NCBI GenBank assembly: GCA_030696505.1
Contig: JAUYSD010000202.1
Coordinates: forward strand, 1-32,181
DNA from: Sulfuritalea sp.
GTDB lineage: Bacteria > Pseudomonadota > Gammaproteobacteria > Burkholderiales > Rhodocyclaceae
Length of the DNA: 32,181 bases
Direction: 5' to 3'
Made by a program: the position numbers and the translations under genes. Of the stretch, positions 8,830-17,789 are shown piece by piece; the first letter of the stretch is position 1; each line of letters opens with the position of its first letter. A model generated the notes under the pieces. The model did no database searches. It worked only from the letters and a program-made list of their open reading frames with translations, and was not told the DNA's origin.

Positions 8830-9810
8830 ATGCTCGCCGCCTTGCGCCACCGGATGCACGAAACATTCGTCCGCTGGGCCTTGCGTGTGCGCCCGCCCGA
8901 GCCGGCGCCGATCATCCTCACCCAGCGTCGCGTCTATGTCCTGCCGACGCGGGCCGGACTGGCTTACGCCACTGCGCTGGGGGTCATCCTGCTCGGCGCG
9001 ATGAACTACAACCTGAGCCTCGGTCACGCGCTGGTGTTTCTCCTGGCCGGACTGGGCGTCGTCACCATACTTCACACCTTCCGCAATCTCGCCCTGCTCG
9101 AAATCCGGCCGGGCCGTTGCGAGCCGGTATTCGTCGGCGATGTGGCCCGGTTTGCGCTGGTACTGAAAAGCCAGCGCCCCGATGCCCGCACCAGCCTGCG
9201 TTTGTTCGTCAACGCCGATGCGCCGCTCGAAGTCGATGTCGGGCCGCAGGCGAGCACCCTTGCCACGCTGGGAGTCGCCGCCACAAAACGCGGCTGGCTG
9301 CCCATGCCGCGCGCCACCATCGAAACCACCTGGCCGCTGGGGCTGGTGCGCGCCTGGAGCTATGCCGTTCCCGATTTCAACTGTCTGGTCTATCCGGCCC
9401 CGGCCGCCACCGCGCCCCCCCTGCCCTGGGGGGGCGAGGCAGCGCGAGGCGCGACCAGGGACGGCCGCGGCGCGGATGATTTTTCCGGCCTGCGCAAGCA
9501 CCAGGTGGCCGATGCGCCGCGTCATGTCGCGTGGAAGGCCGTCGCCCGTCAGCAGGATGGACCGCTGCTGACCAAGCTGTTCTCGGGGGCGAGCGCAGAA
9601 CAGATCTGGCTCGACTGGAATACCTTGCCCGACGCGATCGCCAGCGAACAGCGGCTGGCCATCCTCGCCCGCTGGATGCTCGATGCCGATGCCGCCGGTC
9701 TGGCCTGGGGCTTGCGGCTGCCTGCGTTGCAGCTGGCTCCGGACAACGGCCCGGAACAACTCGCCGCCGGCCTGCGCGCCCTGGCGCTGTACCAGGATGG
9801 CAAGGGCTAA
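8830..9810 (+). CDS. DUF58 domain-containing protein
   Basis: 326 residues from the ATG at 8830; a GTG at 8707 would extend it through the palindromic element and is rejected. Two hydrophobic helices lie at about residues 42-78, giving a membrane-anchored protein. The DUF58 signature is FSGLRKHQVADAPRHVAWKA, where the Arg and Trp are highly conserved, followed by a von Willebrand-like C-terminal part. It partners with MoxR in the conserved MoxR-DUF58-transglutaminase module. The linker just before the signature is encoded by a GC-rich inverted repeat (9413-9436) and reads PPLPWGGEAARGATRDGRG, probably derived from a repeat element. The end overlaps the next gene by 14 bp. Confidence 0.88.
   Translation: MLAALRHRMHETFVRWALRVRPPEPAPIILTQRRVYVLPTRAGLAYATALGVILLGAMNYNLSLGHALVFLLAGLGVVTILHTFRNLALLEIRPGRCEPVFVGDVARFALVLKSQRPDARTSLRLFVNADAPLEVDVGPQASTLATLGVAATKRGWLPMPRATIETTWPLGLVRAWSYAVPDFNCLVYPAPAATAPPLPWGGEAARGATRDGRGADDFSGLRKHQVADAPRHVAWKAVARQQDGPLLTKLFSGASAEQIWLDWNTLPDAIASEQRLAILARWMLDADAAGLAWGLRLPALQLAPDNGPEQLAAGLRALALYQDGKG
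9413..9436. repeat. GC-rich inverted repeat inside the DUF58 gene
   Basis: CGCCCCCCC (9413-9421) and GGGGGGGCG (9428-9436) form a perfect 9-bp hairpin with a 6-base loop. It is followed by GAGGCAGCGCGAGGCGCG, similar in style to the element at 15291-15337. It lies in frame in the variable linker before the conserved DUF58 motif. Confidence 0.55.
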
Positions 9811-11743
9811 CCGTCCCGTCAGCGGCCGCCAGGCCTGGTGGCTGCTGGCGACGGCGCTTGCCGCCAGTGCGCCGCTGGCGCAGCAGGTTCCGCTGTGGCT
9901 TTCGCTTGCCGCGACAAGCGCGTTCGCCTGGCGCGCCGCGCTGACCTGGCGCCAGTGGCACTTGCCGCCGCGCTGGCTGCTGGTGCTGCTGGTCATGGCG
10001 GGTACAGTCGGCGTCTTCCTTCAATACCGCACGATCATGGGCCGCACACCGGGTATCGCGCTGCTGGTGGTGTTTCTGGCGCTGAAACTGCTCGAACTGC
10101 GTGCGGCGCGCGATGCCGTGGCTACCGCGCTGCTGTGTTACTTCCTGGTCCTCGGCCAGTTCCTGTTCACCCAGACGATAGCCACCGCCTTGCTGGCCGG
10201 GCTCACGGTGCTGATCACCACTGCCGCCCTGCTCGCCGCCAGCGACGACCGCCCGCAGCCGTGGCAACAGCTGCGGCGTGCCGCGTTGATGCTGGCGCAG
10301 GCAATGCCTTTCATGCTGCTGCTGTTCGTCTTGTTTCCGCGCGTGCAGGGTCCGCTCTGGGGCCTGCCGCAGGACCGCTTTTCGGCCGTGTCGGGTTTGT
10401 CCGACACCATGGCGCCCGGCACCATCGCCCAGCTCTCGCAGTCGGATGCGATCGCCTTCCGGGTGCGCTTCCAGGGCGCGGTACCGGCGCAATCGCAGCT
10501 TTACTGGCGCGGCCCGGTGATGCCTGCGTTCGATGGACGCAGTTGGCGGGTTGCGCAAACCCGCGGAGCGTATCCGGCAGTTCCGTACGCCGGATCGGGA
10601 ACCCCGGTGGACTACGAAGTGACCCTGGAGCCGCACGGAAAATTCTGGCTGTTTGCGCTGGAAATGCCGGCCACCTTGCCGGCGGACAGCGCCTTGACCA
10701 TCGACTACCAGCCGATCGCCCGCCAGGCGGTGCGCAATCGCCTGCGCTATACGCAAAGCGCCTGGCCCGCGGCGATCGCCGGCGAGAAGGAATCTCCCGC
10801 CGTATTGCGTGCGGCGCTGGCCCTGCCGGAGGCCGGCAATCCCCGCACCCGCGCCGTCGGTGCCACCTGGCGCGCCCAGCACGGCGACGATGGTGCGGCC
10901 ATCCTGGCAGCGGCGGAGAGCCTGTTCAACCAGCAGCTCCTGATCTACACCCTGAATCCACCACTGCTGGGCGCCGACATGGTCGATGAGTTTTTGTTCG
11001 ATACCAAGCGCGGCTTTTGCGAGCACTTCGCCGCCGCCTTTGTTTTCAGCCTGCGCAGCGCGGGCGTCCCGGCCAGGGTGGTGGCGGGCTATCAGGGCGG
11101 CGAAGTCAATCCGGTGGACGGCTATCTGGAGGTGCGCCAATACGATGCCCACGCCTGGGCGGAAGCCTGGGTTGCCGGGCGCGGCTGGGTGCGTATCGAC
11201 CCGACGGCGATTTCCGCGCCGAGCCGCATCAACAGCAACCTGGCGGCGGCCATTCCTGCCGGCGAAGGCCTGCCCTTCCTGGCCCGCGCCGCCTGGCTCA
11301 AGGACTTGCGCTACCGACTGGATGCGGTGACCAATGGCTGGAATCAATGGGTGCTCGGCTACAACCCGCAGCGCCAGCGCGACCTGCTGGCCAGCCTCGG
11401 CATGAGCGCGCCGGACTGGCGCAGCATGACCGCGATGCTGTCGGTTCTCTGCGGCGCGGTGATGCTCGGGCTGACCGCCTGGATACTGCGCAATCGCCTG
11501 CGCGTCGATCCGGCGCTGGCGGCATGGCGGCGCTTCACCCGCCGCCTGGCCAAGCGCGGCATTGCCTGGCAATCCTGGGAAGGACCGCTGGCTTTTGCCG
11601 AACGCGCGGCCGCCCAGGCGCCGCTCCATGCCGCGGGAATTCGCGAAATCGCCATGCTGTATGCAGGCCTGCGCTACGGTCCCGCGCCGCAGGGCAGCGA
11701 CCTGGAGCGGCTCAGGCGCCGCATCGCCGCATTCAAGCCATGA
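9797..11743 (+). CDS. TgpA-like membrane transglutaminase (DUF3488 + transglutaminase domain)
   Basis: 648 residues. The N-terminal ~200 residues hold several hydrophobic helices (DUF3488 region). A periplasmic transglutaminase-like domain follows, and a single helix at about residues 540-562 precedes a DUF4129-like tail. The catalytic triad is visible: Cys408 in GFCEHFA, His452 in YDAHAWAEAW and Asp468 in RIDPTA. The Pseudomonas homologue TgpA is essential and thought to act in the cell envelope; the real substrate is unknown. The ATG at 9797 overlaps the DUF58 gene, and the stop codon overlaps the mltB start in an ATGA, so translation is probably coupled along the operon. Confidence 0.9.
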   Translation: MARANRPVSGRQAWWLLATALAASAPLAQQVPLWLSLAATSAFAWRAALTWRQWHLPPRWLLVLLVMAGTVGVFLQYRTIMGRTPGIALLVVFLALKLLELRAARDAVATALLCYFLVLGQFLFTQTIATALLAGLTVLITTAALLAASDDRPQPWQQLRRAALMLAQAMPFMLLLFVLFPRVQGPLWGLPQDRFSAVSGLSDTMAPGTIAQLSQSDAIAFRVRFQGAVPAQSQLYWRGPVMPAFDGRSWRVAQTRGAYPAVPYAGSGTPVDYEVTLEPHGKFWLFALEMPATLPADSALTIDYQPIARQAVRNRLRYTQSAWPAAIAGEKESPAVLRAALALPEAGNPRTRAVGATWRAQHGDDGAAILAAAESLFNQQLLIYTLNPPLLGADMVDEFLFDTKRGFCEHFAAAFVFSLRSAGVPARVVAGYQGGEVNPVDGYLEVRQYDAHAWAEAWVAGRGWVRIDPTAISAPSRINSNLAAAIPAGEGLPFLARAAWLKDLRYRLDAVTNGWNQWVLGYNPQRQRDLLASLGMSAPDWRSMTAMLSVLCGAVMLGLTAWILRNRLRVDPALAAWRRFTRRLAKRGIAWQSWEGPLAFAERAAAQAPLHAAGIREIAMLYAGLRYGPAPQGSDLERLRRRIAAFKP

Positions 11744-12753
11744 GGCGTCTGCTTCTCCTCATCGTGCTGGCCGTCTTCAGCGCGCAAGCGCGCGCCGGGA
11801 CTTACGCGCAACGCGCCGACGTGCAAGCCTTCGTCGAGCACATGCAGCGGCAGCACGATTTCGATGCGGAATCGCTCAATGGGCTGTTTCGCCGGACCCA
11901 GCCGATCGCCGCCGTGATCAAGGCCATCATGCCGCCCAAGGATCCCGGCGTGCGCTCCTGGCAGGCCTACCGCGGGCGCTTTGTCGAGCCGAAACGCATC
12001 GCCGCGGGGCGGCACTTCATGCAGCTCCATGCCGCGCAACTGGCCACCGCCGAAACGCGCTTCGGCGTGCCGGCCGAGATCATCGCCGCCATCATCGGCA
12101 TCGAAACTTTCTACGGCAAACACCCGGGCCGCTTCGAAACCTTTGCCGCACTGACCACCCTGGCCTTCGACTACCCGCCACGGGCCGAGCTGTTTCGCCG
12201 CGAGCTCGAAGAACTGCTGCTGTTGGCGCGCGAGGAAAACCGCAGCCCGCTGTCCTACACCGGTTCCTACGCCGGCGCCCTGGGTCTGCCGCAGTTCCTG
12301 CCGTCCTCCCGCCGCCGCTTCGCCATCGATTTCGACGATGACGGCCGCATCGATCTGGATGCCAGCCCGGCCGACGCCATCGGCAGCGTCGCCAATTTTC
12401 TGGCCGGCCACGGCTGGGAACGCGATGCGCCGATCGCCGTCGTCGTCGGTATCACCGGCGACGGCGTGCAGGCGCTGATCGACGAGGGTATTGCGCCGCA
12501 ACGCGCGCCGCGGCAGATGGCCGCGGCCAATGTGCAACTGACAAGAGTTGGCGCTGACGACACGGCGACGGATGCCGCCAGCGAGGCGTTTGCCGACCGG
12601 CCGGCGGCCCTGATTGATCTGATCACGCCCAACGCGGCCACCGAGTACCGCCTCGGCTTTCGCAACTTCTACGTGATCACGCGCTACAACCGCAGCAGCT
12701 TCTACGCGGCAGCCGTGATGGACCTGGCGACCGCACTGCTGACGTCAAAGTAG
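11740..12753 (+). CDS. mltB: Lytic murein transglycosylase B
   Basis: 337 residues with a signal peptide (about residues 1-19, ending ARA-G). There is no lipobox cysteine, so unlike E. coli MltB it should be a soluble periplasmic enzyme. MltB cleaves the glycan strands of peptidoglycan to 1,6-anhydromuropeptides. The catalytic glutamate is Glu122 in IIGIETFYGKHPGRF. The motif SYAGALGLPQFLPSS and the FDDDGRIDL segment are family hallmarks. It overlaps tgpA by four bases and overlaps the end of convergent rpoS by nine. A copy of the dispersed 25-bp repeat (12544-12567) encodes TRVGADDTA in the C-terminal third. Confidence 0.93.
   Translation: MRRLLLLIVLAVFSAQARAGTYAQRADVQAFVEHMQRQHDFDAESLNGLFRRTQPIAAVIKAIMPPKDPGVRSWQAYRGRFVEPKRIAAGRHFMQLHAAQLATAETRFGVPAEIIAAIIGIETFYGKHPGRFETFAALTTLAFDYPPRAELFRRELEELLLLAREENRSPLSYTGSYAGALGLPQFLPSSRRRFAIDFDDDGRIDLDASPADAIGSVANFLAGHGWERDAPIAVVVGITGDGVQALIDEGIAPQRAPRQMAAANVQLTRVGADDTATDAASEAFADRPAALIDLITPNAATEYRLGFRNFYVITRYNRSSFYAAAVMDLATALLTSK
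12544..12567 (+). repeat. Dispersed ~25-bp repeat, copy 2 (inside mltB)
   Basis: AGAGTTGGCGCTGACG followed by ACACGGCG. It is in frame in mltB and encodes RVGADDTA, the same frame used by copy 3. Confidence 0.55.
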
Positions 12754-13674
12754 CGCATCGGGCGTCAGCCCGTCGCGGGCGATGCGTTTCCTCAGCTTGG
12801 ACAGGGCTTCCATCTGGATCTGCCGCACCCGTTCGCGCGTCAGGCCCAGGTCGCCGGCGATGACTTCGAGCGTCGTCGCGTCGTTGCCGCCCAGGCCGTA
12901 GCGCCGCTCGACAACCAGGCGCTGACGCTCGGTGAGTTGTGCCACCCAGTCCGCCACCAGCAACTCGGCCTCGTGCTGGGCCAGATGGTCCGCCGGATCT
13001 TCGCTGGCCTCGTCGGCCATCGAATCGGCCATCGACAAGTCGGGATCGATGTCGAGCGGCGAATCGAGCGAGGCGGAGCGCTCGTTGAGCAGCAGCAACT
13101 GGCGGATTTCCGCGACGGGACGATCCAGCAGACGGGCGACGCCTTCCAGCATGGTACCGGGCGTCTCCTCGTCCGCGCCGCGCTCGCGATCGAGCCGGCG
13201 CATGGCGCGCAGGACGATATTGAGTTCCTTGATCACGTAGATCGGCAGGCGTACAGTGCGCGACTGGTTCATGATCGCGCGTTCGACGTTTTGCCGTATC
13301 CACCAGGTGGCGTAGGTCGAAAAACGAAAGCCGCGTTCCGGATCGAACTTTTCCAGCGCATGGATCAGGCCCAGGTTGCCCTCCTCGATCAAATCATCGA
13401 GCGGCAAGCCGCGGTGCAGATAGTGGCGCGCGATGCTGACCACCAGCCGCAGATTGGCCTCGATCATGTGCTGCCGCGCCAGGAAGTCGCCGGCGCGCAC
13501 GGCACGTGCCAGCCTGATTTCCTCGGCCGCGGTCAACAGCGGCGTCGCGCCGATCTCGTGCAGGTAGAACTGGGTGATGTCTTCGATGAAGCCGGATTCG
13601 TGCGATTCCGCAATCGCCTCGGCGGCCGAGGTGGCGTCGGCGTCGTGTTCCGGAAGCAGGGCGTCGTCGTTCAT
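12745..13674 (-). CDS. rpoS: RNA polymerase sigma factor RpoS
   Basis: 309 residues, slightly shorter than the 330 of E. coli. Sigma-70 regions are in order: 1.2 (DITQFYLHEIGATPLLTAAEE), 2 (LIEEGNLGLIHALEKFDPERG, then FSTYATWWIRQNVERAIMNQ), 3 (LPIYVIKELN) and 4 with the helix-turn-helix GLTRERVRQIQMEALSKLR. The N-terminus is acidic and short, and lacks the extended region 1.1 of RpoD. RpoS directs stationary-phase and general stress transcription. The gene follows nlpD by only six bases, the classic nlpD-rpoS arrangement. In E. coli the main rpoS promoter lies inside nlpD. Confidence 0.96.
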   Translation of the reverse strand: MNDDALLPEHDADATSAAEAIAESHESGFIEDITQFYLHEIGATPLLTAAEEIRLARAVRAGDFLARQHMIEANLRLVVSIARHYLHRGLPLDDLIEEGNLGLIHALEKFDPERGFRFSTYATWWIRQNVERAIMNQSRTVRLPIYVIKELNIVLRAMRRLDRERGADEETPGTMLEGVARLLDRPVAEIRQLLLLNERSASLDSPLDIDPDLSMADSMADEASEDPADHLAQHEAELLVADWVAQLTERQRLVVERRYGLGGNDATTLEVIAGDLGLTRERVRQIQMEALSKLRKRIARDGLTPDALL

Positions 13675-13680
13675 CGTCCC

Positions 13681-14604
13681 TCAGCGCGCCGGGAGAAACT
13701 TCTGCGGATCGGCCGGTTTGCCTTGGCGGCGAATCTCGAAATGCAGGCGCGGGCTTTCGGTATCGGTGCTGCCCATTTCGGCAATCTTCTGGCCGCGGGC
13801 GACGGTGTCCTTTTCCTTGACCAGCAGTTTGCTGTTGTGGGCATACACCGAGAGATAAGTCGCGTTGTGGCGCAACACCACGAGGTTGCCATAGCCGCGC
13901 AAACCCGCACCGGCATAGGAGACCACGCCGCCGGCCGCCGCCAGCACCGGATCACCCGCCTTGCCGGCGATATCGACCCCCTTGCTGCTGCCTTCGGCAA
14001 ACGGAGCAATCAGCTTGCCGTTGGCCGGCCACATCCAATCCACCTCGTCGCCGGTGATGGCAGGCTTGTCTGCAGGTTTGGGTTCCGCCGGACGCAACTC
14101 GGGCTTGACCTCCGCCGGCACCCCGGCTTTTTCTGCCTGCTGCGCCTTGGCCAGCGCCGCATCCGACCAGGCCAGCTTGCCGCCCTTGGGCTCGCGCTTC
14201 AGGCTTGCGCTGTTGCTGCCGCCAGTCGCTGCGCCCGGTGCCGGCTTGACCTCGATCGGCGTGCTGGAAGTCACCGGCTTCGCCACCGCGACCGGCGCGG
14301 CATTGTCCGGCGGCGTGACGCGCAGCTGCTGGCCGATCTTGAGCAGATTGGGATTGTCGAGATTGTTCCAGGCCGCCACATCCTTGTGATCCTGGCCTTG
14401 ATCGAGCGCGATGCTGTAAAGCGTTTCGCCCTTCTTGACCGTGTGATATCGGACGCCGGGATCGCTTGCCGCCGCCGGCTCGGCCGGTTGCGCCGCTGCC
14501 GGCTGCGTTGCCGCGCCGCGCTCTTCCACCGGCGCCGGCGCGTGGCTGGCGCAACCGCCGAGGATAGGCAGCAGCACAGCCAGAATCAGACGTGTAACGC
14601 TCAT
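13681..14604 (-). CDS. nlpD: NlpD: LysM/M23 lipoprotein, amidase activator type
   Basis: 307 residues. The lipobox ends at Cys18 (ILGGC). A Pro/Ala-rich spacer is followed by a LysM peptidoglycan-binding domain (about 51-96), a low-complexity linker and a C-terminal M23/LytM domain (about 188-304). The LytM metal-site residues are degenerate: [11 protein letters not shown] stands where active enzymes have HxGxD, as in E. coli NlpD, which does not cut peptidoglycan but activates amidase AmiC. The same role is therefore expected. The conserved [14 protein letters not shown] and RLHFEIR are present. It overlaps pcm by four bases (ATGA) and leads directly into rpoS. Confidence 0.93.
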   Translation of the reverse strand: MSVTRLILAVLLPILGGCASHAPAPVEERGAATQPAAAQPAEPAAASDPGVRYHTVKKGETLYSIALDQGQDHKDVAAWNNLDNPNLLKIGQQLRVTPPDNAAPVAVAKPVTSSTPIEVKPAPGAATGGSNSASLKREPKGGKLAWSDAALAKAQQAEKAGVPAEVKPELRPAEPKPADKPAITGDEVDWMWPANGKLIAPFAEGSSKGVDIAGKAGDPVLAAAGGVVSYAGAGLRGYGNLVVLRHNATYLSVYAHNSKLLVKEKDTVARGQKIAEMGSTDTESPRLHFEIRRQGKPADPQKFLPAR

Positions 14605-15260
14605 TCGACTCCCGGCAACAACGGTACGAAGCGCACCGCGTCAAATCTGGTTTCGACAAAGCCGCTTGCGCTGCGTTCGACGAGGCTGATCACCTGTTCG
14701 GCGCTGCCCAGCGGCATGATCAGCCGCCCCCCCGGAGCCAGCTGCGCCAGCAGAGTCTGCGGCACCGCGGCCGCGGCGGCGGCCAAAATGATGGTATCAA
14801 AGGGCGCCGCCTCCGGCAGCCCCAGGTTGCCGTCGGCGTGTTTCAGGCGAATATGCGACAGCTTGATCTGCTTCAGATTGTCGCGTGCCCGCGCCAAGAG
14901 CGGCGCAATGCGCTCCACCGCGAATACCTGCTTCGACAGCACGCCGAGAATCGCCGCCTGATAGCCGCAGCCGGCGCCGATCTCCAGCGTCTTGCCCAGT
15001 TGGCGGCCGGCGATCAGCAGCTCGATCATGCGCGCCACCACGTAAGGCTGCGATATGGTCTGGCCGAATCCCAAGGGCAGCGCCGTGTCGTCGTAGGCAC
15101 GGTTCGCCAGCGCCTGCTCGATGAATATATGGCGCGGCACCAGTCCCATTGCATGCAACACGCGCGCATCGCCGATGCCCTGCGCGCGCAGGCGCTCGAC
15201 CATGCGCGTCCGGGTGCGCTGCGAGGTCATGCCGATGCCGGTCAGTGCGGCGGTATTCAT
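14601..15260 (-). CDS. pcm: Protein-L-isoaspartate O-methyltransferase
   Basis: 219 residues. The enzyme methylates isoaspartyl residues in damaged proteins using S-adenosylmethionine. Family motifs are [32 protein letters not shown] and the SAM-binding [14 protein letters not shown]. The ATG at 15260 gives [17 protein letters not shown], matching homologues; the open frame continues upstream only through a palindromic element. That start codon has no properly spaced Shine-Dalgarno site and is paired in a predicted 9-bp hairpin (arms 15258-15266 and 15282-15290), so translation may depend on ribosomes coming from surE. An alternative start is the ATG at 15230. Confidence 0.93.
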   Translation of the reverse strand: MNTAALTGIGMTSQRTRTRMVERLRAQGIGDARVLHAMGLVPRHIFIEQALANRAYDDTALPLGFGQTISQPYVVARMIELLIAGRQLGKTLEIGAGCGYQAAILGVLSKQVFAVERIAPLLARARDNLKQIKLSHIRLKHADGNLGLPEAAPFDTIILAAAAAAVPQTLLAQLAPGGRLIMPLGSAEQVISLVERSASGFVETRFDAVRFVPLLPGVE

Positions 15261-15341
15261 GCTTCCGCCGGGCCGCCCCAAGGAAGCATGCGCCCCCCTC
15301 GGGGGGGCAGCGAGCCGAGTTTGCGAGCGTGGGGGGCCATC
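15258..15341. repeat. GC-rich palindromic element between surE and pcm
   Basis: Two structured parts are seen. The first is a 9-bp inverted repeat CATGCTTCC / GGAAGCATG (15258-15266 and 15282-15290) that includes the pcm start codon. The second is CCCCCC-TC-GGGGGGG (15293-15307), followed by CAGCGAGC...GCGAGCGTGGGGGG. Elements of this C-run/G-run plus GCGAGCGTGGGGG style are widely scattered in betaproteobacteria. It fills the whole gap between surE and pcm. Confidence 0.65.
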
Positions 15342-16089
15342 ATCGGTCCGGCGTGAGCCAGTTGCGCACGCTGGCCATTTGCGCGGCATGGGTGAGATCG
15401 ATTTGCAGCGGCGTGACCGACACCCAGCCGTGTTCCACGGCGTAGAAATCCGTGCCTTCGCCGGCGTCCGCCGCCGGACCGGCAGCGCCGATCCAGTACA
15501 GTGTCTCGCCGCGCGGACTGACCGATTTCACGGCGGGCTCGGCCTTGTGGCGGCGTCCCAGGCGCGTGACCTGGATGCCGCGCAATTCCTCGTAGGGCAG
15601 GTCCGGCACGTTGACATTGAGCAGCACGGGTTCGGCAAACGGCGTCGCGCTGAAGCGCTGCACCAGTTCGCGCGCGACGCGGCCGGCGGTATCGAAATGC
15701 TTGCCCGCGAAACTGCCCAGCGAGATCGCGATCGACGGCACGCCGAGCAGATAGCCTTCGGTCGCCGCGGCCACGGTGCCGGAGTAGATCGTGTCGTCGC
15801 CCATGTTGGCGCCGAGATTGATGCCCGACACCACCATGTCCGGCTGGTGATCGAGCAAGCCGGTGACCGCCAGATGCACGCAATCCGACGGTGTGCCGCT
15901 AACGTACATGTAGCCATTGGTCGCACGGCGCAGGTGCATCGGACGATCCAGCGTCAATGAATTGCTGGCACCGCTGCGGTTGAGTTCCGGCGCCACCACC
16001 GTGATGTCGCCGAGATCGGCGAGGCTGGTCGCAAGCTGGGCGAGCCCCGGCGCGAAATAGCCGTCGTCGTTGCTGAGCAGAATGCGCAT
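15340..16089 (-). CDS. surE: 5'/3'-nucleotidase SurE
   Basis: 249 residues, the standard size. SurE is a metal-dependent phosphatase of nucleoside monophosphates and short polyphosphate, linked to stationary-phase survival. The N-terminal [15 protein letters not shown] carries the metal-binding Asp pair. [15 protein letters not shown] and [24 protein letters not shown] are the other diagnostic motifs, including the Ser and Asn ligands. I took the ATG at 16089; an upstream start would add 12 residues outside the family. A TAAAAT at 16126-16131 (minus strand) may be the -10 box of the surE-pcm-nlpD-rpoS operon. Confidence 0.95.
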   Translation of the reverse strand: MRILLSNDDGYFAPGLAQLATSLADLGDITVVAPELNRSGASNSLTLDRPMHLRRATNGYMYVSGTPSDCVHLAVTGLLDHQPDMVVSGINLGANMGDDTIYSGTVAAATEGYLLGVPSIAISLGSFAGKHFDTAGRVARELVQRFSATPFAEPVLLNVNVPDLPYEELRGIQVTRLGRRHKAEPAVKSVSPRGETLYWIGAAGPAADAGEGTDFYAVEHGWVSVTPLQIDLTHAAQMASVRNWLTPDR

Positions 16090-16249
16090 GGAGGTCAGAG
16101 CCGGGATGATGAAAATCCAGCGCATATTTTAACTTATCGCGGCATGCGCCCTAAGACCGGAACAGAAAGGGACTATGGCGCCAAGCCGCCCGGCCGCAAA
16201 AGCCGATCGCGTGCGCTTCGGGCCGGCGGCGCGGGTTAGGATTGCCTTC

Positions 16250-17386
16250 ATGAGAACCGTGCTGCACGAAACCGCCACCGCCATCCCGGATGAGGACTGG
16301 GCCCTGCTCGACCATGGCGACGATCCGTTCGTCAGCCGCGCCTTCCTCGGCACGGCCGAGAAAGTTGGCGCTGGCGGCCCGGCGATGGGCTGGCAGGCCC
16401 GGCATCTGGCGCTGTACGACGGCAAGCGGCTGGCGGGTCTGTTGCCGCTGTACCTGCGCAGCCATTCCTTCGGCGATTTCTCGCGCGACTGGAACTGGGC
16501 ATCGGCCTGGCAACGCGCCGGACTCGACTACTATCCGAAGCTGGTCAGCGGCATGCCCTACACGCCCTCGCCCGGCCCGCGCCTGCTGGTGCGGCGGGAC
16601 ATGGCAAGGGAAAGCGTGGCGCCGGCGCTGATCGAGGCGGCGCTGGACCTCACGCGCCAACTCGGCGCGTCCTCCTGGCAATGCCTGTTCGTCGAAGAGG
16701 AGGATCGCGCCCGGCTGGCCGCGGCCGGCCTCCTGATGCGGCGCGGCGTGCAGTTCCACTGGTTCAACCGGGGCTACCGCGACTTCAACGACTTCCTCGC
16801 CGGCTTCACCGCCGACAAGCGCAAGAAACTCAAGCGCGAACGCCGCGCCGTCGCCGAATCCGGCCTCAGGCTCGAGGCCAGGCATGGCGACGAAATCGAT
16901 GCCGAACTCTGGCAGGCGATCCACCGCCAGTATCGCGACACCTTTGCCCGCTACGGCAACCACCCGGCCTTCCCGCTGGAATTCTTCATCGAGGCCGGCG
17001 CCCTGCTCGCCAGGCGCCTGGTCGTCTTCGTGGCATTTCATGGGCAGACCGCGGTCGCCTCGGCCATCTGCTACCGCGATGCCGACACGCTGTATGGCCG
17101 CCATTGGGGCAGCGAAATCGAATTGCCCGGCCTGCATTTCGAGCTGTGCTATTACCAGGGCATCGACTACTGCATCCGCCACGGCCTGCAAAGCTTCGAG
17201 CCCGGCGCGCAGGGCGAGCACAAACTCGCCCGCGGCTTCGAACCGGTCACCACCTGGTCAGCGTTCTGGATCGCCCATCCCGGCATGCGCCGCGCAGTGG
17301 CCGACTTCATCGTCCGCGAAGACTCGGCGATGCAGGACTACGAAGCGGAAACCGCGAACCACCTGCCCTTCAAGCAGGCAGGCTGA
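16250..17386 (+). CDS. GNAT / FemAB-like acyltransferase (PF04339 family)
   Basis: 378 residues from the ATG at 16250, giving a family-like N-terminus with DPFVSRAFL. The upstream in-frame ATG at 16175 would add 25 residues of arginine/alanine-rich sequence without family character. The protein belongs to the group annotated as peptidoglycan biosynthesis protein or GNAT acetyltransferase, with two tandem GNAT-like folds as in FemAB. Typical motifs are GMPYTPSPGPRLL, HWFNRGYRDFNDFLAGFTADKRKKLKRERR (read in parts) and the late YYQGIDYCI with EPGAQGEHKLARGF. Substrate unknown. A dispersed 25-bp repeat copy (16360-16384) encodes EKVGAGGPA in a surface-loop position. It is divergent from surE. Confidence 0.85.
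   Translation: MRTVLHETATAIPDEDWALLDHGDDPFVSRAFLGTAEKVGAGGPAMGWQARHLALYDGKRLAGLLPLYLRSHSFGDFSRDWNWASAWQRAGLDYYPKLVSGMPYTPSPGPRLLVRRDMARESVAPALIEAALDLTRQLGASSWQCLFVEEEDRARLAAAGLLMRRGVQFHWFNRGYRDFNDFLAGFTADKRKKLKRERRAVAESGLRLEARHGDEIDAELWQAIHRQYRDTFARYGNHPAFPLEFFIEAGALLARRLVVFVAFHGQTAVASAICYRDADTLYGRHWGSEIELPGLHFELCYYQGIDYCIRHGLQSFEPGAQGEHKLARGFEPVTTWSAFWIAHPGMRRAVADFIVREDSAMQDYEAETANHLPFKQAG
16360..16384 (+). repeat. Dispersed ~25-bp repeat, copy 3 (inside the GNAT gene)
   Basis: GAAAGTTGGCGCTGGCG followed by GCCCGGCG. It is in frame, encoding KVGAGGPA, the same frame as copy 2. Confidence 0.55.
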
Positions 17387-17404
17387 ACACGGCCCTCGAA
17401 AGCC

Positions 17405-17623
17405 TCAATGATTACCCGAGGCGATGGCGAACATCCGTTCGTTGCGCCGTTTGCGCGCCTCATCCACGGTCAGTCCGACCAGGCTCTCGGGCGGCAAGGG
17501 CACGTCCCAGTGCTGCTGGAACAAATCCATGTCCTCGCCGGTATCGAGGTGGGCACGGTAGACCTTCTCCTGCCAGGTCGGGGCGTTGGGCAGGGCAACC
17601 AGTTCGACGGATTCGATGCGCAT
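17405..17623 (-). CDS. Hypothetical 72-residue protein
   Basis: A small soluble protein starting MRIESVELVALPNAPTWQ, then acidic (HLDTGEDMDLFQQHWD) and ending in a basic helix (VDEARKRRNERMF). The ATG at 17623 has a good ribosome site (AAGAGGAA just upstream), which supports it over the longer open frame that reaches 17728. It has no cysteines, signal peptide or membrane helix. I do not recognise the family. It is convergent with the GNAT gene, with 18 bp between stops. About 165 bp of apparently non-coding DNA separates it from the DUF3820 gene upstream. Confidence 0.6.
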   Translation of the reverse strand: MRIESVELVALPNAPTWQEKVYRAHLDTGEDMDLFQQHWDVPLPPESLVGLTVDEARKRRNERMFAIASGNH

Positions 17624-17789
17624 GGACGTTTCCTCTTGAGGCTTGGGTTTTCCATCATCCTGCGCCCCCGGCCGGTACCCCGTAATCCGGAAATTGAACG
17701 GGAATCGCCCCTTGTTTCCGCTTCCCATGCAGGCCGCATCGCGATCAAGACGAAAGTTGCCGCTGGCAGCACGGCGCGGCCGGAGCCCG

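Noticed and set aside
9377-11629. 750-residue open frame antisense to the DUF58 and tgpA genes
   Set aside because: It lies opposite genes with clear domains and catalytic residues, and its translation is low-complexity Arg/Gly/Gln-rich, as expected for the reverse frame of GC-rich codons.
15261-15389. Upstream start extending Pcm by 43 residues
   Set aside because: It runs through the repeat element and into the end of surE, and has no family similarity.
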